A DNA stretch of 64,000 nucleotides, taken from positions 1-64,000 of the forward strand of contig CAKQPT010000001.1 in the NCBI GenBank assembly GCA_934270345.1. Reading direction: 5' to 3'. Position numbers and translations under genes: made by a program. This stretch comes from an uncultured Oribacterium sp. GTDB lineage: Bacteria; Bacillota; Clostridia; Lachnospirales; Lachnospiraceae. Each line of letters opens with the position of its first letter. Positions within the stretch are counted from its first letter, which is position 1. The notes beneath the pieces were generated by a model, which made no database searches, had not been told where the DNA came from, and was given only the letters and a program-made list of their open reading frames with translations. Shown here in pieces: positions 43,555 through 51,531 of the stretch.

Positions 43555-43668
43555 ACGCACGTAAAGCGTCCGGCTTCGTATCTGCTCCGGTGGGTGAAGA
43601 TGATGTCGGATGTCTGCATTGAACTGAAATGCGTGCATGTTAAAGGATATCCATGGAGGATAAGGCCT

Positions 43669-44643
43669 ATGATGACAAATGCTCAGATTCGTGCCTTCGC
43701 CCGGAACCAGCTGCGTGGCAACTGGGGTGCGGTGATCGGTGCCGGCTTTCTGATTCTGTTTTCGATGTTCGCATATTTCGTGCTGCTGTATGCGGTCGTC
43801 GTTCTCAGCAGCTTTTCACCGCTGTTCGGACGGTCCACTGTCTGGTCGCTCCGGATGGATCCGGCGTTGCCGCTCGCCATCCTGGTACTGATCGGTATCG
43901 TAATCGCCGCCCTCCTCTTTCTCGGACTCTGGCTCTATGCCGGCCTGTCGCTCGGCATGCAGCAGATGTATTTCGCGGTCGCACGTGGCCGTCGTGTCCG
44001 CGCGACGGATGTGTTTCATGGCTTCCGGAGCCTGTCGCACATGACGCACTTCTTCGGGACCCTCCTCGTGATCTGGCTCATCCAGATCGTGCTCGAGACC
44101 CCGCAGATCGTGATCGGGCATCGTTACGGTACCGTCACCTTCGATTACCGCGTGACCCAGACGATCACGAGCTTCATCGTGTATGTGATCGGTCTGTACC
44201 TCTCGATGGCCGCCCTGGCCTCCGCTGATCATCCGTCGATGGGGACGTGGACGGCACTCAGGACCTCGCTTCATATGATGCGAAATAAGAAGATGAAGCT
44301 GCTCGGCCTGTATCTCAGCTTTTTCGGCTGGGTACTGCTTATGGTCTTCACCCTTGGCCTCGCGGGCATCTTCGTGCAGCCATACCTCAGTCAGGCCGTG
44401 ACGATCTTCTACCTCAGCGCCTACAGTGACGACTATCAGTCTGGTGTCGAGGAGGGAGAGTACCGCGAGCTGGACGAAGCAGACTACCGTGAAGTGAAGG
44501 AGCCTGCATACCACGCGGCGCAGGATACGGACGCGCACATGACAGAAGAGAAACCTGCATCTCGAAGCTTCGATGATGTACGTAGAGAATATACGCAGGA
44601 AAGCGTAGGAACAGACACGGATACAGAAGGAGAGAATCTATGA
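43669..44643 (+). CDS. DUF975-family membrane protein
   Basis: A 324-residue integral membrane protein with about six helices. It fits the DUF975 family, common in Clostridia, with the pattern ARNQLRGNWGAVIGAGFLI at the start and LYAGLSLGMQQMYFAVARG in the middle. The family has no established function. About 80 acidic residues at the C-terminus (after the last helix) look disordered and cytoplasmic. ATG 43669 is behind GGAGGA; an open frame extends upstream but without a site. It overlaps nrdR by 4 bp, so translation is coupled. Confidence 0.75.
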   Translation: MMTNAQIRAFARNQLRGNWGAVIGAGFLILFSMFAYFVLLYAVVVLSSFSPLFGRSTVWSLRMDPALPLAILVLIGIVIAALLFLGLWLYAGLSLGMQQMYFAVARGRRVRATDVFHGFRSLSHMTHFFGTLLVIWLIQIVLETPQIVIGHRYGTVTFDYRVTQTITSFIVYVIGLYLSMAALASADHPSMGTWTALRTSLHMMRNKKMKLLGLYLSFFGWVLLMVFTLGLAGIFVQPYLSQAVTIFYLSAYSDDYQSGVEEGEYRELDEADYREVKEPAYHAAQDTDAHMTEEKPASRSFDDVRREYTQESVGTDTDTEGENL

Positions 44644-45116
44644 AGTGCCCGTTTTGCAGTGCAGAGGATACCCGGGTCATCGACTCAAGACCGGCGGATG
44701 AAAACACCGCCATTCGTCGCCGCCGCCAGTGCGAGGTATGTGGCAAGCGCTTCACCACCTATGAGAAGCTCGAGACCATGCCGATGATGGTGATCAAGAA
44801 GGACCAGAGCCGCGTGCCGTATGACCGCTCGAAGATCGAGGCCGGCATCATCCACAGCTGCCACAAGCGTCCGATCTCCACGTCGCAGATCAACCGGATG
44901 GTGGACGAGATTGAGAACGAGATTTTCGCCACCGGAGAGAAGGAGGTTCCGACCTCCCGGATCGGTGAGCTCGTCATGGATAAGCTGAAGTCCGTGGATC
45001 AGGTCGCCTATGTCCGCTTCGCCTCGGTTTACCGGGAGTTTAAGGACGTCAACACCTTCGTGGAGGAGATCGGGAAGCTGCTCACGAATCAGACACAGCA
45101 CAGCAGTGCCGAGTGA
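44640..45116 (+). CDS. nrdR: Transcriptional repressor NrdR
   Basis: NrdR senses ATP/dATP and represses ribonucleotide reductase genes. The 158-residue product has a zinc ribbon (Cys3, Cys6, Cys31, Cys34), the conserved RRRRQCEVCGKRFTTYE region, and an ATP-cone domain (VIKKDQSRVPYDRSKIEAGI). Its likely target is the promoter of nrdD at 40487-40534. The start overlaps the end of the DUF975 gene (ATGA). The 36-bp gap to aroD suggests cotranscription with it. Confidence 0.96.
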   Translation: MKCPFCSAEDTRVIDSRPADENTAIRRRRQCEVCGKRFTTYEKLETMPMMVIKKDQSRVPYDRSKIEAGIIHSCHKRPISTSQINRMVDEIENEIFATGEKEVPTSRIGELVMDKLKSVDQVAYVRFASVYREFKDVNTFVEEIGKLLTNQTQHSSAE

Positions 45117-45152
45117 GCTCGGTACAGCATGGAGAGACAGAGCGGAGAGCGT

Positions 45153-45956
45153 ATGGAAAAGGTAAAAGTATGTGTTCCGATCACCGGACAGAATCAGACA
45201 GAGATTGAGTCGCAGGCACGGGCCATCGCTGCGACCGCTGCGGACGTCGTGGAGTGGCGTTTCGACCTCGCGACGGCACTGTATCCGTCGGTACAGGGGG
45301 CCAATGCACACACTCGGGATGCCGCGGAAGACGATCGCAGTGCGAACATCGATGTGAGCTCGGATGACGTACGGCAGCTGCCGGCGATGATCGCACGGCT
45401 TCGGACACTGCTTCCCGGAAAGGAGCTGCTCTTTACGATCCGAACACAGCGGCAGGGTGGAAGCTTCCCGGAGGATGCCGTCGCCTATCGGACATACTGT
45501 GCATCCGCCCTTGCATCGGAAGGTATCGATTACCTCGACCTCGAGGACACGACACCCGCAGAAGACAGCCGTGTCTTAATTTCACTGGCGCATGAGAAGG
45601 GTGTGCGCGTCATCGCGTCCTACCATGATTTCGAGAAGACACCGGCGGTCGAGGAGATCCTCGAGAAGCTGCGCGCGCTTCGTGCGATGGGGGCCGATAT
45701 CCTGAAGACGGCCTACATGCCGGTGAAAACCTCGGATGTCGCTGCGCTGCTCCTTGCGACGGCCCGTTTCCGGGAGGAGGATGCGGCGAAGCACCCGCTC
45801 ATCACGATGTCGATGGGCGAGATCGGCCAGATCAGCCGACTCATCGGTGGTGCCTTCGGCTCCATGCTCACCTTTGCAACGGTCGGAGAGTGCAGCGCAC
45901 CTGGGCAGCTGCCGATCGACGCGGTGAGGGCAGCGCTGGCACAGCTTTCGCTTTAA
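45153..45956 (+). CDS. aroD: Type I 3-dehydroquinate dehydratase
   Basis: AroD dehydrates 3-dehydroquinate to 3-dehydroshikimate in the shikimate pathway through a Schiff base. The 267-residue product contains the type I motifs: VVEWRFDL, SYHDFEKTP (His of the active site) and ILKTAYMP (Schiff-base Lys), and ends with GQLPIDAVRAAL. An Asp/Ser-rich insertion of about 20 residues follows the first barrel strand. ATG 45153 follows GGAGAG; an in-frame ATG at 45129 is possible. A foldback element begins at the base after the stop. Confidence 0.93.
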   Translation: MEKVKVCVPITGQNQTEIESQARAIAATAADVVEWRFDLATALYPSVQGANAHTRDAAEDDRSANIDVSSDDVRQLPAMIARLRTLLPGKELLFTIRTQRQGGSFPEDAVAYRTYCASALASEGIDYLDLEDTTPAEDSRVLISLAHEKGVRVIASYHDFEKTPAVEEILEKLRALRAMGADILKTAYMPVKTSDVAALLLATARFREEDAAKHPLITMSMGEIGQISRLIGGAFGSMLTFATVGECSAPGQLPIDAVRAALAQLSL

Positions 45957-46046
45957 GTTCAGATAGGGGTCGGAGGGCCGGCAACAGAAGCGCAGTCTTT
46001 TCATATAGCTTCTGGTGCCGGCCCTCCGGGGCCCTGCCGGAAGAGT
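45957..46046. repeat. Foldback repeat element, copy 3 (compact hairpin)
   Basis: The left end GTTCAGATAGGGG (45957-45969) resembles the ends of copies 1 and 2, followed by GGAGGGCCGGCAACAGAAGC (45972-45991). This pairs with 46008-46027 (18 of 20) across a 16-nt loop, and the right side continues with GGGGCCCTGCC. The core GGCAACAGAAGC matches copy 1 (GGCAACAGAGGC). It begins at the base directly after the aroD stop codon. Confidence 0.7.
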
Positions 46047-46087
46047 GGCAGGGATATCCGCGAATTGGGCATATTTGCCAATTGTGA

Positions 46088-46116
46088 TTGTAAAAGCAAA
46101 CGTCTTATGGTAATAT
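46088..46116 (+). promoter_or_regulatory. Promoter of the 2-hydroxycarboxylate carrier gene
   Basis: TTGTAA (46088-46093), a 17-bp spacer and TAATAT (46111-46116). A leader of about 117 nt results. Confidence 0.6.
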
Positions 46117-46134
46117 ATTCCGGTATTCGACATT

Positions 46135-46215
46135 GAATCCTGTTCTGCTTAAGCAGGATTCATCCAGGTAGCTCCTGGAACGTCATATCAAACTGGAACG
46201 TGCTGCTTCGTTCCA
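46135..46215 (+). promoter_or_regulatory. Three-hairpin leader before the 2-hydroxycarboxylate carrier gene
   Basis: In order: GAATCCTG/CAGGATTC (46135-46161, containing the competing palindrome CTGCTTAAGCAG), CCAGG/CCTGG (46164-46178) and TGGAACG/CGTTCCA (46194-46215). A second GGAACG at 46177-46182 could pair with the same CGTTCC, giving alternative folds. It does not match a riboswitch I know. Post-transcriptional control is possible. Confidence 0.45.
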
Positions 46216-46239
46216 ATCATATTAAAGGGGGATTCTAAT

Positions 46240-47577
46240 ATGGCAGAAGACAAAAACTCTAGAAGTGGGCTCTGGCTCGGTGGCCTTCCTTGGTGGCAGG
46301 CTCTCATTTGTATCGTACTGGTACTTCTTCCGGTCTATGTGACGAAGATGAAGGACGGTAACCCAGTGATGATCGCCGCAACGACCATGACATCGGTACT
46401 GGGTATCTGCTTCGGCTTCGCTGTGATCTTTAACGAGATCGGTGAGCGCCTTCCGATCTGGAACAAGTACATCGGTGGCGGACTTCTCGCAACCTTCTTC
46501 GGTGTTGCAATTCTCAAGCAGTTCGGACTGATTCCGGAGGCTGGACTCGATGCAATCAACTCCTTCATCTCGGATGATGCAACCTTCCTTGAGCTCTTCA
46601 TCGTTATGCTGATCACCGGCTCCGTACTTTCACTGGAGCGTGACATCCTGCTTCGTTCCTTCGCAGGTTATATCCCGGCAATCCTCGGCGGACTTCTCGC
46701 AGCGACGATTTTCGGTGGCATCACAGGTGCCATCTTCGGTATTCCGTTTGCAGATACCCTGATCAAGTATACACTTCCAATCATGGGTGGCGGTAATGGC
46801 GCCGGCGCCGTTCCGCTTTCTCAGATCTACGAGCAGGTAACCGGTGACGCGGCAGCGAACTACTATTCCTTCGCGATCATCGTACTGACCATCGCAAACA
46901 TCTTCTGTATCATCGCTTCCGCAGCGCTGAACGCGCTCGGTGAGAAGGTTCCGACCCTGACCGGTGATAAGAAGACCCTGATCCGTGGCGCGGAGGAGCT
47001 TGCAAGAGACGATCAGAAGGTAAAGACCGACAACACCGACCTCGCAGGTGCACTTCTTCTTGCATTCGCATGCTTCTCTGTCGGTGAGCTCATGAGCGGT
47101 AAGATCCTTCCGAAGATCGCAGGTGCACCGATTCATAAGTATGCATACATGATCGTCTTCGTTGTCATCCTTGCAGCGACCGGTGTCATTCCGGCCAGAG
47201 TACGTGCAGGTGCGAAGAGACTTCAGAGCTTCTTCTCCGGCCAGCTCGGTATCATCATCATGGTCGGCATGGGTGCAGACTTCAACCTCGCAGAGCTCTT
47301 TAACGCGATCGCTCCGAAGAACATCATCATGGCACTCATGATCGTGATCGGTGCCATCGTCGGTTCCGCAGCGGTTGGTTACCTCGTAGGCTTCTACCCG
47401 ATCGACTCTGCAATCACTGCTGGTCTTTGCATGGCGAACCGTGGTGGTAACGGCGACCTCGCCTGCCTCGGTGCAGCAGATCGTATGGATCTGATCGCTT
47501 ACTCACAGCTTTCTTCTCGTCTTGGTGGTGGTATCGTCCTCATCATCGCAGCCTTCGTATTCTCCTTCATGCTCTAA
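46240..47577 (+). CDS. 2-hydroxycarboxylate:cation symporter (CitS/MleP family)
   Basis: A 445-residue secondary carrier of the 2-hydroxycarboxylate transporter family, which takes up citrate, malate or related acids with Na+ or H+. About eleven helices and two GGxG re-entrant motifs are present: MGGGNGAGAVPLSQIY in the first half and MANRGGNGDLACLGAADRM in the second. An Arg-containing C-terminal region after it is expected to bind the substrate carboxylates. The start is ATG 46240 behind AAAGGGGG. No citrate lyase or malolactic gene adjoins, so the substrate is open; citrate would fit the tricarboxylate cluster at 58-64 kb. Confidence 0.88.
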   Translation: MAEDKNSRSGLWLGGLPWWQALICIVLVLLPVYVTKMKDGNPVMIAATTMTSVLGICFGFAVIFNEIGERLPIWNKYIGGGLLATFFGVAILKQFGLIPEAGLDAINSFISDDATFLELFIVMLITGSVLSLERDILLRSFAGYIPAILGGLLAATIFGGITGAIFGIPFADTLIKYTLPIMGGGNGAGAVPLSQIYEQVTGDAAANYYSFAIIVLTIANIFCIIASAALNALGEKVPTLTGDKKTLIRGAEELARDDQKVKTDNTDLAGALLLAFACFSVGELMSGKILPKIAGAPIHKYAYMIVFVVILAATGVIPARVRAGAKRLQSFFSGQLGIIIMVGMGADFNLAELFNAIAPKNIIMALMIVIGAIVGSAAVGYLVGFYPIDSAITAGLCMANRGGNGDLACLGAADRMDLIAYSQLSSRLGGGIVLIIAAFVFSFML

Positions 47578-47638
47578 TACGCGCTGTAGAGAAACTGACA
47601 ATTGAATATGGCAGAACCATAAGCAGCTGGTTCAGTAT

Positions 47639-47667
47639 GGGTCGCCCACCGCGGGCGACCCTTTTTG
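47639..47667 (+). terminator. Terminator of the 2-hydroxycarboxylate carrier gene
   Basis: A perfect 9-bp GC stem (GGGTCGCCC, 47639-47647, with 47653-47661), 5-nt loop and T-run. Confidence 0.92.
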
Positions 47668-47704
47668 ATAAAAGCTTCATCACATCCATAAAGGGGGATT
47701 TTTT

Positions 47705-48613
47705 ATGATCGTTTACTACAAGCGGATGGCGAACGCCATCGTGCTTCTCGGCGCGGTGCTCGGGGGCATCCTCGGTCTCGTGGCTTTTCACGGGCAGATT
47801 CTGAATAATCCGGATAAGACCGCAGTGTTCGTCTGGGCACTCTGGGTATTTGGCGGCATTATCCTCGGACGTCTGCTTTCTTCGATCCTTGCGAATCGAC
47901 GTCTTCAGGCCGTGCAGAAGCAGCTCTATACGGACGCAGACCCGGCGGGCTTCCTGCAGAACTTCGAGGCGGTCAATGCCCGCGTGCCGAAGAATCTCGC
48001 AGAGTATGCGAATGGTCAGCACTGGATTTCCTTCGCGAAGGAAGCCCTCGGTGATTTCGAAGGTGCCTGGGATGCGGTGAAGGACCTGAAGCCGGACGAG
48101 CTTCGTATTCATGCGCTGACGAGCTCCGCGCTTATCGTAAATCAGAAGGCGAATCTCCAGATCCTGCGCGGGGATCTCGAAGCGGCGAGCTTCCAGATCG
48201 AGGATCTGAAGAAGCTGAAGGAGGTTTCGGAAAAGCGTGCCACACGTCTCGCTGAAAACCTCGCACAGCAGATTCGTGTGCACGAGGCCCGGATCGCTGC
48301 GGCAGAGGGCCGGGCGGATGCGGATATCCCGTACCTCGAGGAGGAGATCCAGTACGCTGGAAATGTCATCTACCGGAAGGAGATGCAGCTTACGCTCGCC
48401 GAGTACGCGCTTCGTACCGGTGATCAGGAAAAGGCGCGTGCTTATCTTCACGACATCATCGCAGACCGGAAGGGCCTCTATACTGAAAAACGCGCCGATG
48501 AACTCCTCGCACATCCGGAGGCATATACGAAATATACGAAGGCCATCCGCGGCGAGCACGGTGAGAAGATCGGTGAAGAGGACAGTGATGGCTTCGTGGT
48601 GATCCGGGAGTGA
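47705..48613 (+). CDS. Two-helix membrane protein with TPR-like cytoplasmic domain, unknown function
   Basis: A 302-residue protein I do not recognise. Two membrane helices lie at about residues 9-30 and 38-60 (ANAIVLLGAVLGGILGLVAF, FVWALWVFGGIILG). The remaining 240 residues are alpha-helical and built from A-helix/B-helix pairs such as WISFAKEALGDFEGAWDAV and LTLAEYALRTGDQEKARAYL, typical of tetratricopeptide folds. It could be a scaffold at the membrane. ATG 47705 follows AAAGGGGG at an unusually long spacing of about 9 nt. A foldback palindrome lies 27 bp after the stop. Confidence 0.6.
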   Translation: MIVYYKRMANAIVLLGAVLGGILGLVAFHGQILNNPDKTAVFVWALWVFGGIILGRLLSSILANRRLQAVQKQLYTDADPAGFLQNFEAVNARVPKNLAEYANGQHWISFAKEALGDFEGAWDAVKDLKPDELRIHALTSSALIVNQKANLQILRGDLEAASFQIEDLKKLKEVSEKRATRLAENLAQQIRVHEARIAAAEGRADADIPYLEEEIQYAGNVIYRKEMQLTLAEYALRTGDQEKARAYLHDIIADRKGLYTEKRADELLAHPEAYTKYTKAIRGEHGEKIGEEDSDGFVVIRE

Positions 48614-48640
48614 TGACCGGTGCGTCTTTTAAGCGTAAGC

Positions 48641-48668
48641 GTTCAGCTAAGGGGCCCCTTAGCTGAAC
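48641..48668. repeat. Foldback repeat element, copy 4 (ends only, perfect palindrome)
   Basis: A perfect 28-bp palindrome: GTTCAGCTAAGGGG followed by its exact complement. It equals the two ends of copy 1 joined without the core. To the right, TGTTAC (48669-48674) matches the GTAACA that precedes the ends of copy 1. It lies 28 bp after a stop codon and before the yitT promoter. No T-run follows, so it is not a standard terminator. Confidence 0.75.
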
Positions 48669-48713
48669 TGTTACCCGAACGATAAAGAGACTAGAGAAAA
48701 AAGTGGATTTATC

Positions 48714-48742
48714 TTGCAAGATATATGAATATCTGCTATGAC
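48714..48742 (+). promoter_or_regulatory. yitT promoter
   Basis: TTGCAA (48714-48719), a 17-bp spacer and TATGAC (48737-48742). The predicted start (about 48749) is just upstream of a terminator-like hairpin (GCGGGTTC, 48753-48760, with GAGCCTGC, 48765-48772, then TTTTT). Confidence 0.6.
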
Positions 48743-48752
48743 TAATATGTTT

Positions 48753-48777
48753 GCGGGTTCTGATGAGCCTGCTTTTT
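48753..48777 (+). terminator. Terminator-like hairpin just after the yitT start site
   Basis: An 8-bp stem with two G-T pairs, a 4-nt loop and five T. Placed some 4 nt after the predicted transcription start, it may attenuate yitT; it may also stop read-through from the gene before. Confidence 0.65.
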
Positions 48778-48818
48778 ATGTGTTTTAGCATATCTGCCAT
48801 GGGGCAGGAGGAGTTGAA

Positions 48819-49679
48819 ATGAAAATCGAAGCGAAGAAGGATCTGCGCCGGCTGATCACGGTGGTGCTGGCCTCGCTCTTGATGGCGATCAATATCAAGA
48901 CATTTGTCCGTACCGGTGGACTCTACCCGGGTGGTGCGACGGGACTGACGATCCTGATCCAGCGTATCAGCCAGATGTATCTGCCACATGAGATTCCATA
49001 CTCGCCGATCAATATCCTGCTGAATGCGATCCCGGTCTACATCGGCTTCCGCTTCATCGGAAAGAAGTTTACCTTCTTCTCGCTCATCATGATTCTCCTG
49101 ACCGGCTTTTTCACCGATCTGATGCCGGCGCACGTCATTACCTATGACACCCTGCTGATCGCCATCTTCGGCGGCATCATCAACGGTGTGGTCATCAGCC
49201 TCTGCTTAAGTGTGGATGCGACGACCGGTGGTACGGATTTCATCGCCATCTACCTCAGCCAGAAGCGCGGCATGGAGACCTGGAACCTGATTCTCGGCTT
49301 CAATGTCCTGATCCTCGGTGCCGCCGGTGTGCTTTTCGGCTGGGATAAGGCGCTGTATTCGATCGTGTTCCAGTACGTATCCACCCAGACCCTGCATACC
49401 CTCTACCGTGATTTCCAGCGCCAGACGCTCTTTATCGTCACGGACAAGGCAGAGGAGATTGCGAAGATGATCTTCGATGAAACCCATCACGGCGCGTCCA
49501 TCATGCAGGCGGAGGGTGCCCATGAGCATAAGAATCATCAGGTGCTCTACTCCGTCATCGCCGCCGACGGCGCCCGTCATGTCATCAAGCGCATCCGGGA
49601 GATCGATGCCCATGCCTTCGTGAACTCCATCCGTACGACGGAGCTCGCCGGACGTTTCTACATGAAGCCGAAGGATTAA
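48819..49679 (+). CDS. yitT: YitT-family membrane protein
   Basis: A 286-residue member of the YitT (DUF161) family. Five or six helices are followed by a C-terminal DUF2179 domain (about residues 205-280), the cyclic-dinucleotide-receptor-like alpha/beta module. Motifs include FVRTGGLYPGGATGLTILI, the VDATTGGTDFIAIYLSQK segment and HHGASIMQAEG. The function of the family is unknown; some members are linked to metabolite transport. ATG 48819 follows AGGAGG. It ends at a hairpin shared with the convergent LysR gene. Confidence 0.85.
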   Translation: MKIEAKKDLRRLITVVLASLLMAINIKTFVRTGGLYPGGATGLTILIQRISQMYLPHEIPYSPINILLNAIPVYIGFRFIGKKFTFFSLIMILLTGFFTDLMPAHVITYDTLLIAIFGGIINGVVISLCLSVDATTGGTDFIAIYLSQKRGMETWNLILGFNVLILGAAGVLFGWDKALYSIVFQYVSTQTLHTLYRDFQRQTLFIVTDKAEEIAKMIFDETHHGASIMQAEGAHEHKNHQVLYSVIAADGARHVIKRIREIDAHAFVNSIRTTELAGRFYMKPKD

Positions 49680-49694
49680 ATCTGAATAAACGTA

Positions 49695-49733
49695 AAAGCC
49701 GCGCACAGTCATATGCTGTGGGCGGCTTTTTAT
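49695..49733. terminator. Bidirectional terminator between yitT and a LysR gene
   Basis: AAAGCCGC (49695-49702), CACAG/CTGTG and GCGGCTTT (49722-49729), followed by T's on the + strand and preceded by A's, so it can act on both strands. Confidence 0.8.
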
Positions 49734-49821
49734 ATACGGGCAATGTCTCTGGCGGGTATACCATCTCGTCACGGGAATTCAGTGTTTCGTCCGGCGACTC
49801 CGGGCGGCGCGGCCTGGAGTC

Positions 49822-50748
49822 TCAGCTGAATTTCTTTCGGAGAATTTCGAGCAGGTACTCGTCGGCCTTCGAGAGGAAGGCTCCCTTCAGTGTCGCGATG
49901 CAGAGATCCCAGTAGGCCGGGTAGGAGGCATCGATCGAGAAGAAGGCCGGCGGGTTTTCGAAGCTGTTTGCGGCGACATACTCGGATGGGAGCATGGTCA
50001 CCCCCATGCCCTCAGCGGCGAGCTTCTCGAGGCTCATGTAGTTTCGGCACAGAAGGCGGATCTCCGGCTGGATCCCGGCCTTCCGCAGCACGGAATCCGT
50101 GACATGACGGATCCGCTGCTCCTTATGCAGGGTCAGCAGCGGCTGGTCGGCGAGCAGCTTTACGTCCAGCACCGGATAAGGATAGCCCGGCGTCGGTACA
50201 GCCTTTTTAGCCAGTGGATTATTCCGGGACATCGCGATGATAAAGGGATAGCGCTTCAGCACCTCATACTGAAGTGACGGGTTCGCGAGCACACCATAGA
50301 CCGGCGCATGCATGATGGAAAAGTCCATCTCGCCGGAGATCAGATGCTGCTCCTGTGGCTCGGTGGAGCCCTCGAACAGATCGATGGTGATGCCCGGATA
50401 GAGTGCGCTGTACTCTGGAAGAATCTGCGGCAGGACGATCGCACCGAGGTGATGCGTGACACCGAAGCTGATATGGCCGACCTTCAGATCGTTGATGTCC
50501 GTGATTTCCGATGAAAAGTCATCATAGATCTTCAGCACCTGACAGGCCATCTGATAGTACTTCTCACCGGCGAAGGTGAGCTTCAGACCATCGGGACTGC
50601 GCACGAAGATCTTTGCGCCGATCGAGTCCTCGATGCGCTGCAGGGACTGCGAGAGCGAAGGCTGGGTGACGAAAAGCTTCTTTGCAGCCTTCGAGATATT
50701 GCCGGTGTCGGCGGTGGTTTTTACATAGAGAAGTTCACGTGTGGTCAT
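49822..50748 (-). CDS. LysR-family transcriptional regulator
   Basis: A 308-residue regulator with an N-terminal winged helix-turn-helix (about residues 1-60, TADTGNISKAAKKLFVTQPSLSQSLQRIE) and a C-terminal LysR substrate-binding domain. It is transcribed towards yitT and diverges from the HAD phosphatase gene. LysR regulators often control the divergent neighbour, here the phosphatase/nitroreductase pair; the effector is unknown. The start at 50748 (MTTRELLY) is preferred to one 24 bp further out because GAGGA lies 6 nt upstream. The intergenic space of 114 bp carries no repeat that I can assign as its site. Confidence 0.88.
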   Translation of the reverse strand: MTTRELLYVKTTADTGNISKAAKKLFVTQPSLSQSLQRIEDSIGAKIFVRSPDGLKLTFAGEKYYQMACQVLKIYDDFSSEITDINDLKVGHISFGVTHHLGAIVLPQILPEYSALYPGITIDLFEGSTEPQEQHLISGEMDFSIMHAPVYGVLANPSLQYEVLKRYPFIIAMSRNNPLAKKAVPTPGYPYPVLDVKLLADQPLLTLHKEQRIRHVTDSVLRKAGIQPEIRLLCRNYMSLEKLAAEGMGVTMLPSEYVAANSFENPPAFFSIDASYPAYWDLCIATLKGAFLSKADEYLLEILRKKFS

Positions 50749-50862
50749 AATACGTCCTCGGATATCATACAAACAGATAAACTTAACTGTACCACAGCCG
50801 GGCCCGATATGCTAAGATAAATTGCGTACGAAATGAAAACATTACGAAAGAAAGAGAAATCT

Positions 50863-51519
50863 ATGAATAAGAACTATACCGCTATTCTGTTCGACCTCGA
50901 TGGTACGATCATGGACTCTGGTCCTGGCATCATGAAATCCGTGCAGTACGCACTCGATCACTTCGGTTATCCGAATGAGCCGGAGGAGAAGCTCCGGAAG
51001 TTTGTCGGCCCGTCCCTCATGGACAGCTTCACAAACTTCTATAGCATGAATCCGCAGGATGCGGAGCGGGCCGTCGCCCTCTACCGCGAGGTCTATCCGA
51101 CCGATGGCATCTTTGACGCCACCCCATATGCCGGTATCGAGGACGTTTTCCGTGCGATTCAGGCGAGTGGGCGTAAGCTCGTCCTCGTGACCTCGAAGCC
51201 GCACATCTTCGCAGAGCGTATCCTAGAGCACTTCGGTTTCGCACCGTACTTCTGCTATCAGACCGGCCCGGAGCTCGGTGACCATGACAGCCGGAAGGCA
51301 CGTCTCATCAACCGGGCCGTCGAAGCGCTTAAGCTCGACAAGGCGGACTGCGTCATGATCGGTGACCGTATGTTTGATATCGAGGGTGCCGTCGAAGCCG
51401 GCGTCGATTCCATCGGCGTCACCTACGGCTTCGGAGACCGTGCAGAGCTGGTCAATGCAGGCGCCATGTACATCGTGGATTCCCCGAAGGAGATTCTCTC
51501 CGTGATCGGGATACAGTGA
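50863..51519 (+). CDS. HAD-superfamily phosphatase, phosphoglycolate phosphatase-like
   Basis: A 218-residue haloacid dehalogenase hydrolase of the Gph/PpaX/YjjG type. Motif I is FDLDGTIMDSG (Asp11 nucleophile, Asp13 acid/base), motif II VTSKP, motif III/IV VMIGDRMFDIEGAVEAG, with a helical cap of subclass I between. It probably acts on phosphoglycolate, pyrophosphate or another small phosphate. The start ATG 50863 (MNKNY) sits behind AAAGAGA, whereas the in-frame ATG at 50833 lacks a site. It is followed after 12 bp by the nitroreductase gene. Confidence 0.85.
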   Translation: MNKNYTAILFDLDGTIMDSGPGIMKSVQYALDHFGYPNEPEEKLRKFVGPSLMDSFTNFYSMNPQDAERAVALYREVYPTDGIFDATPYAGIEDVFRAIQASGRKLVLVTSKPHIFAERILEHFGFAPYFCYQTGPELGDHDSRKARLINRAVEALKLDKADCVMIGDRMFDIEGAVEAGVDSIGVTYGFGDRAELVNAGAMYIVDSPKEILSVIGIQ

Positions 51520-51531
51520 AAGGAGATATCT

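Noticed and set aside
43249..43668. A longer start for the DUF975 protein, extending into nrdG
   Set aside because: The extension overlaps nrdG in another frame, crosses the nrdG terminator and is not membrane-like. ATG 43669 has a perfect ribosome site.
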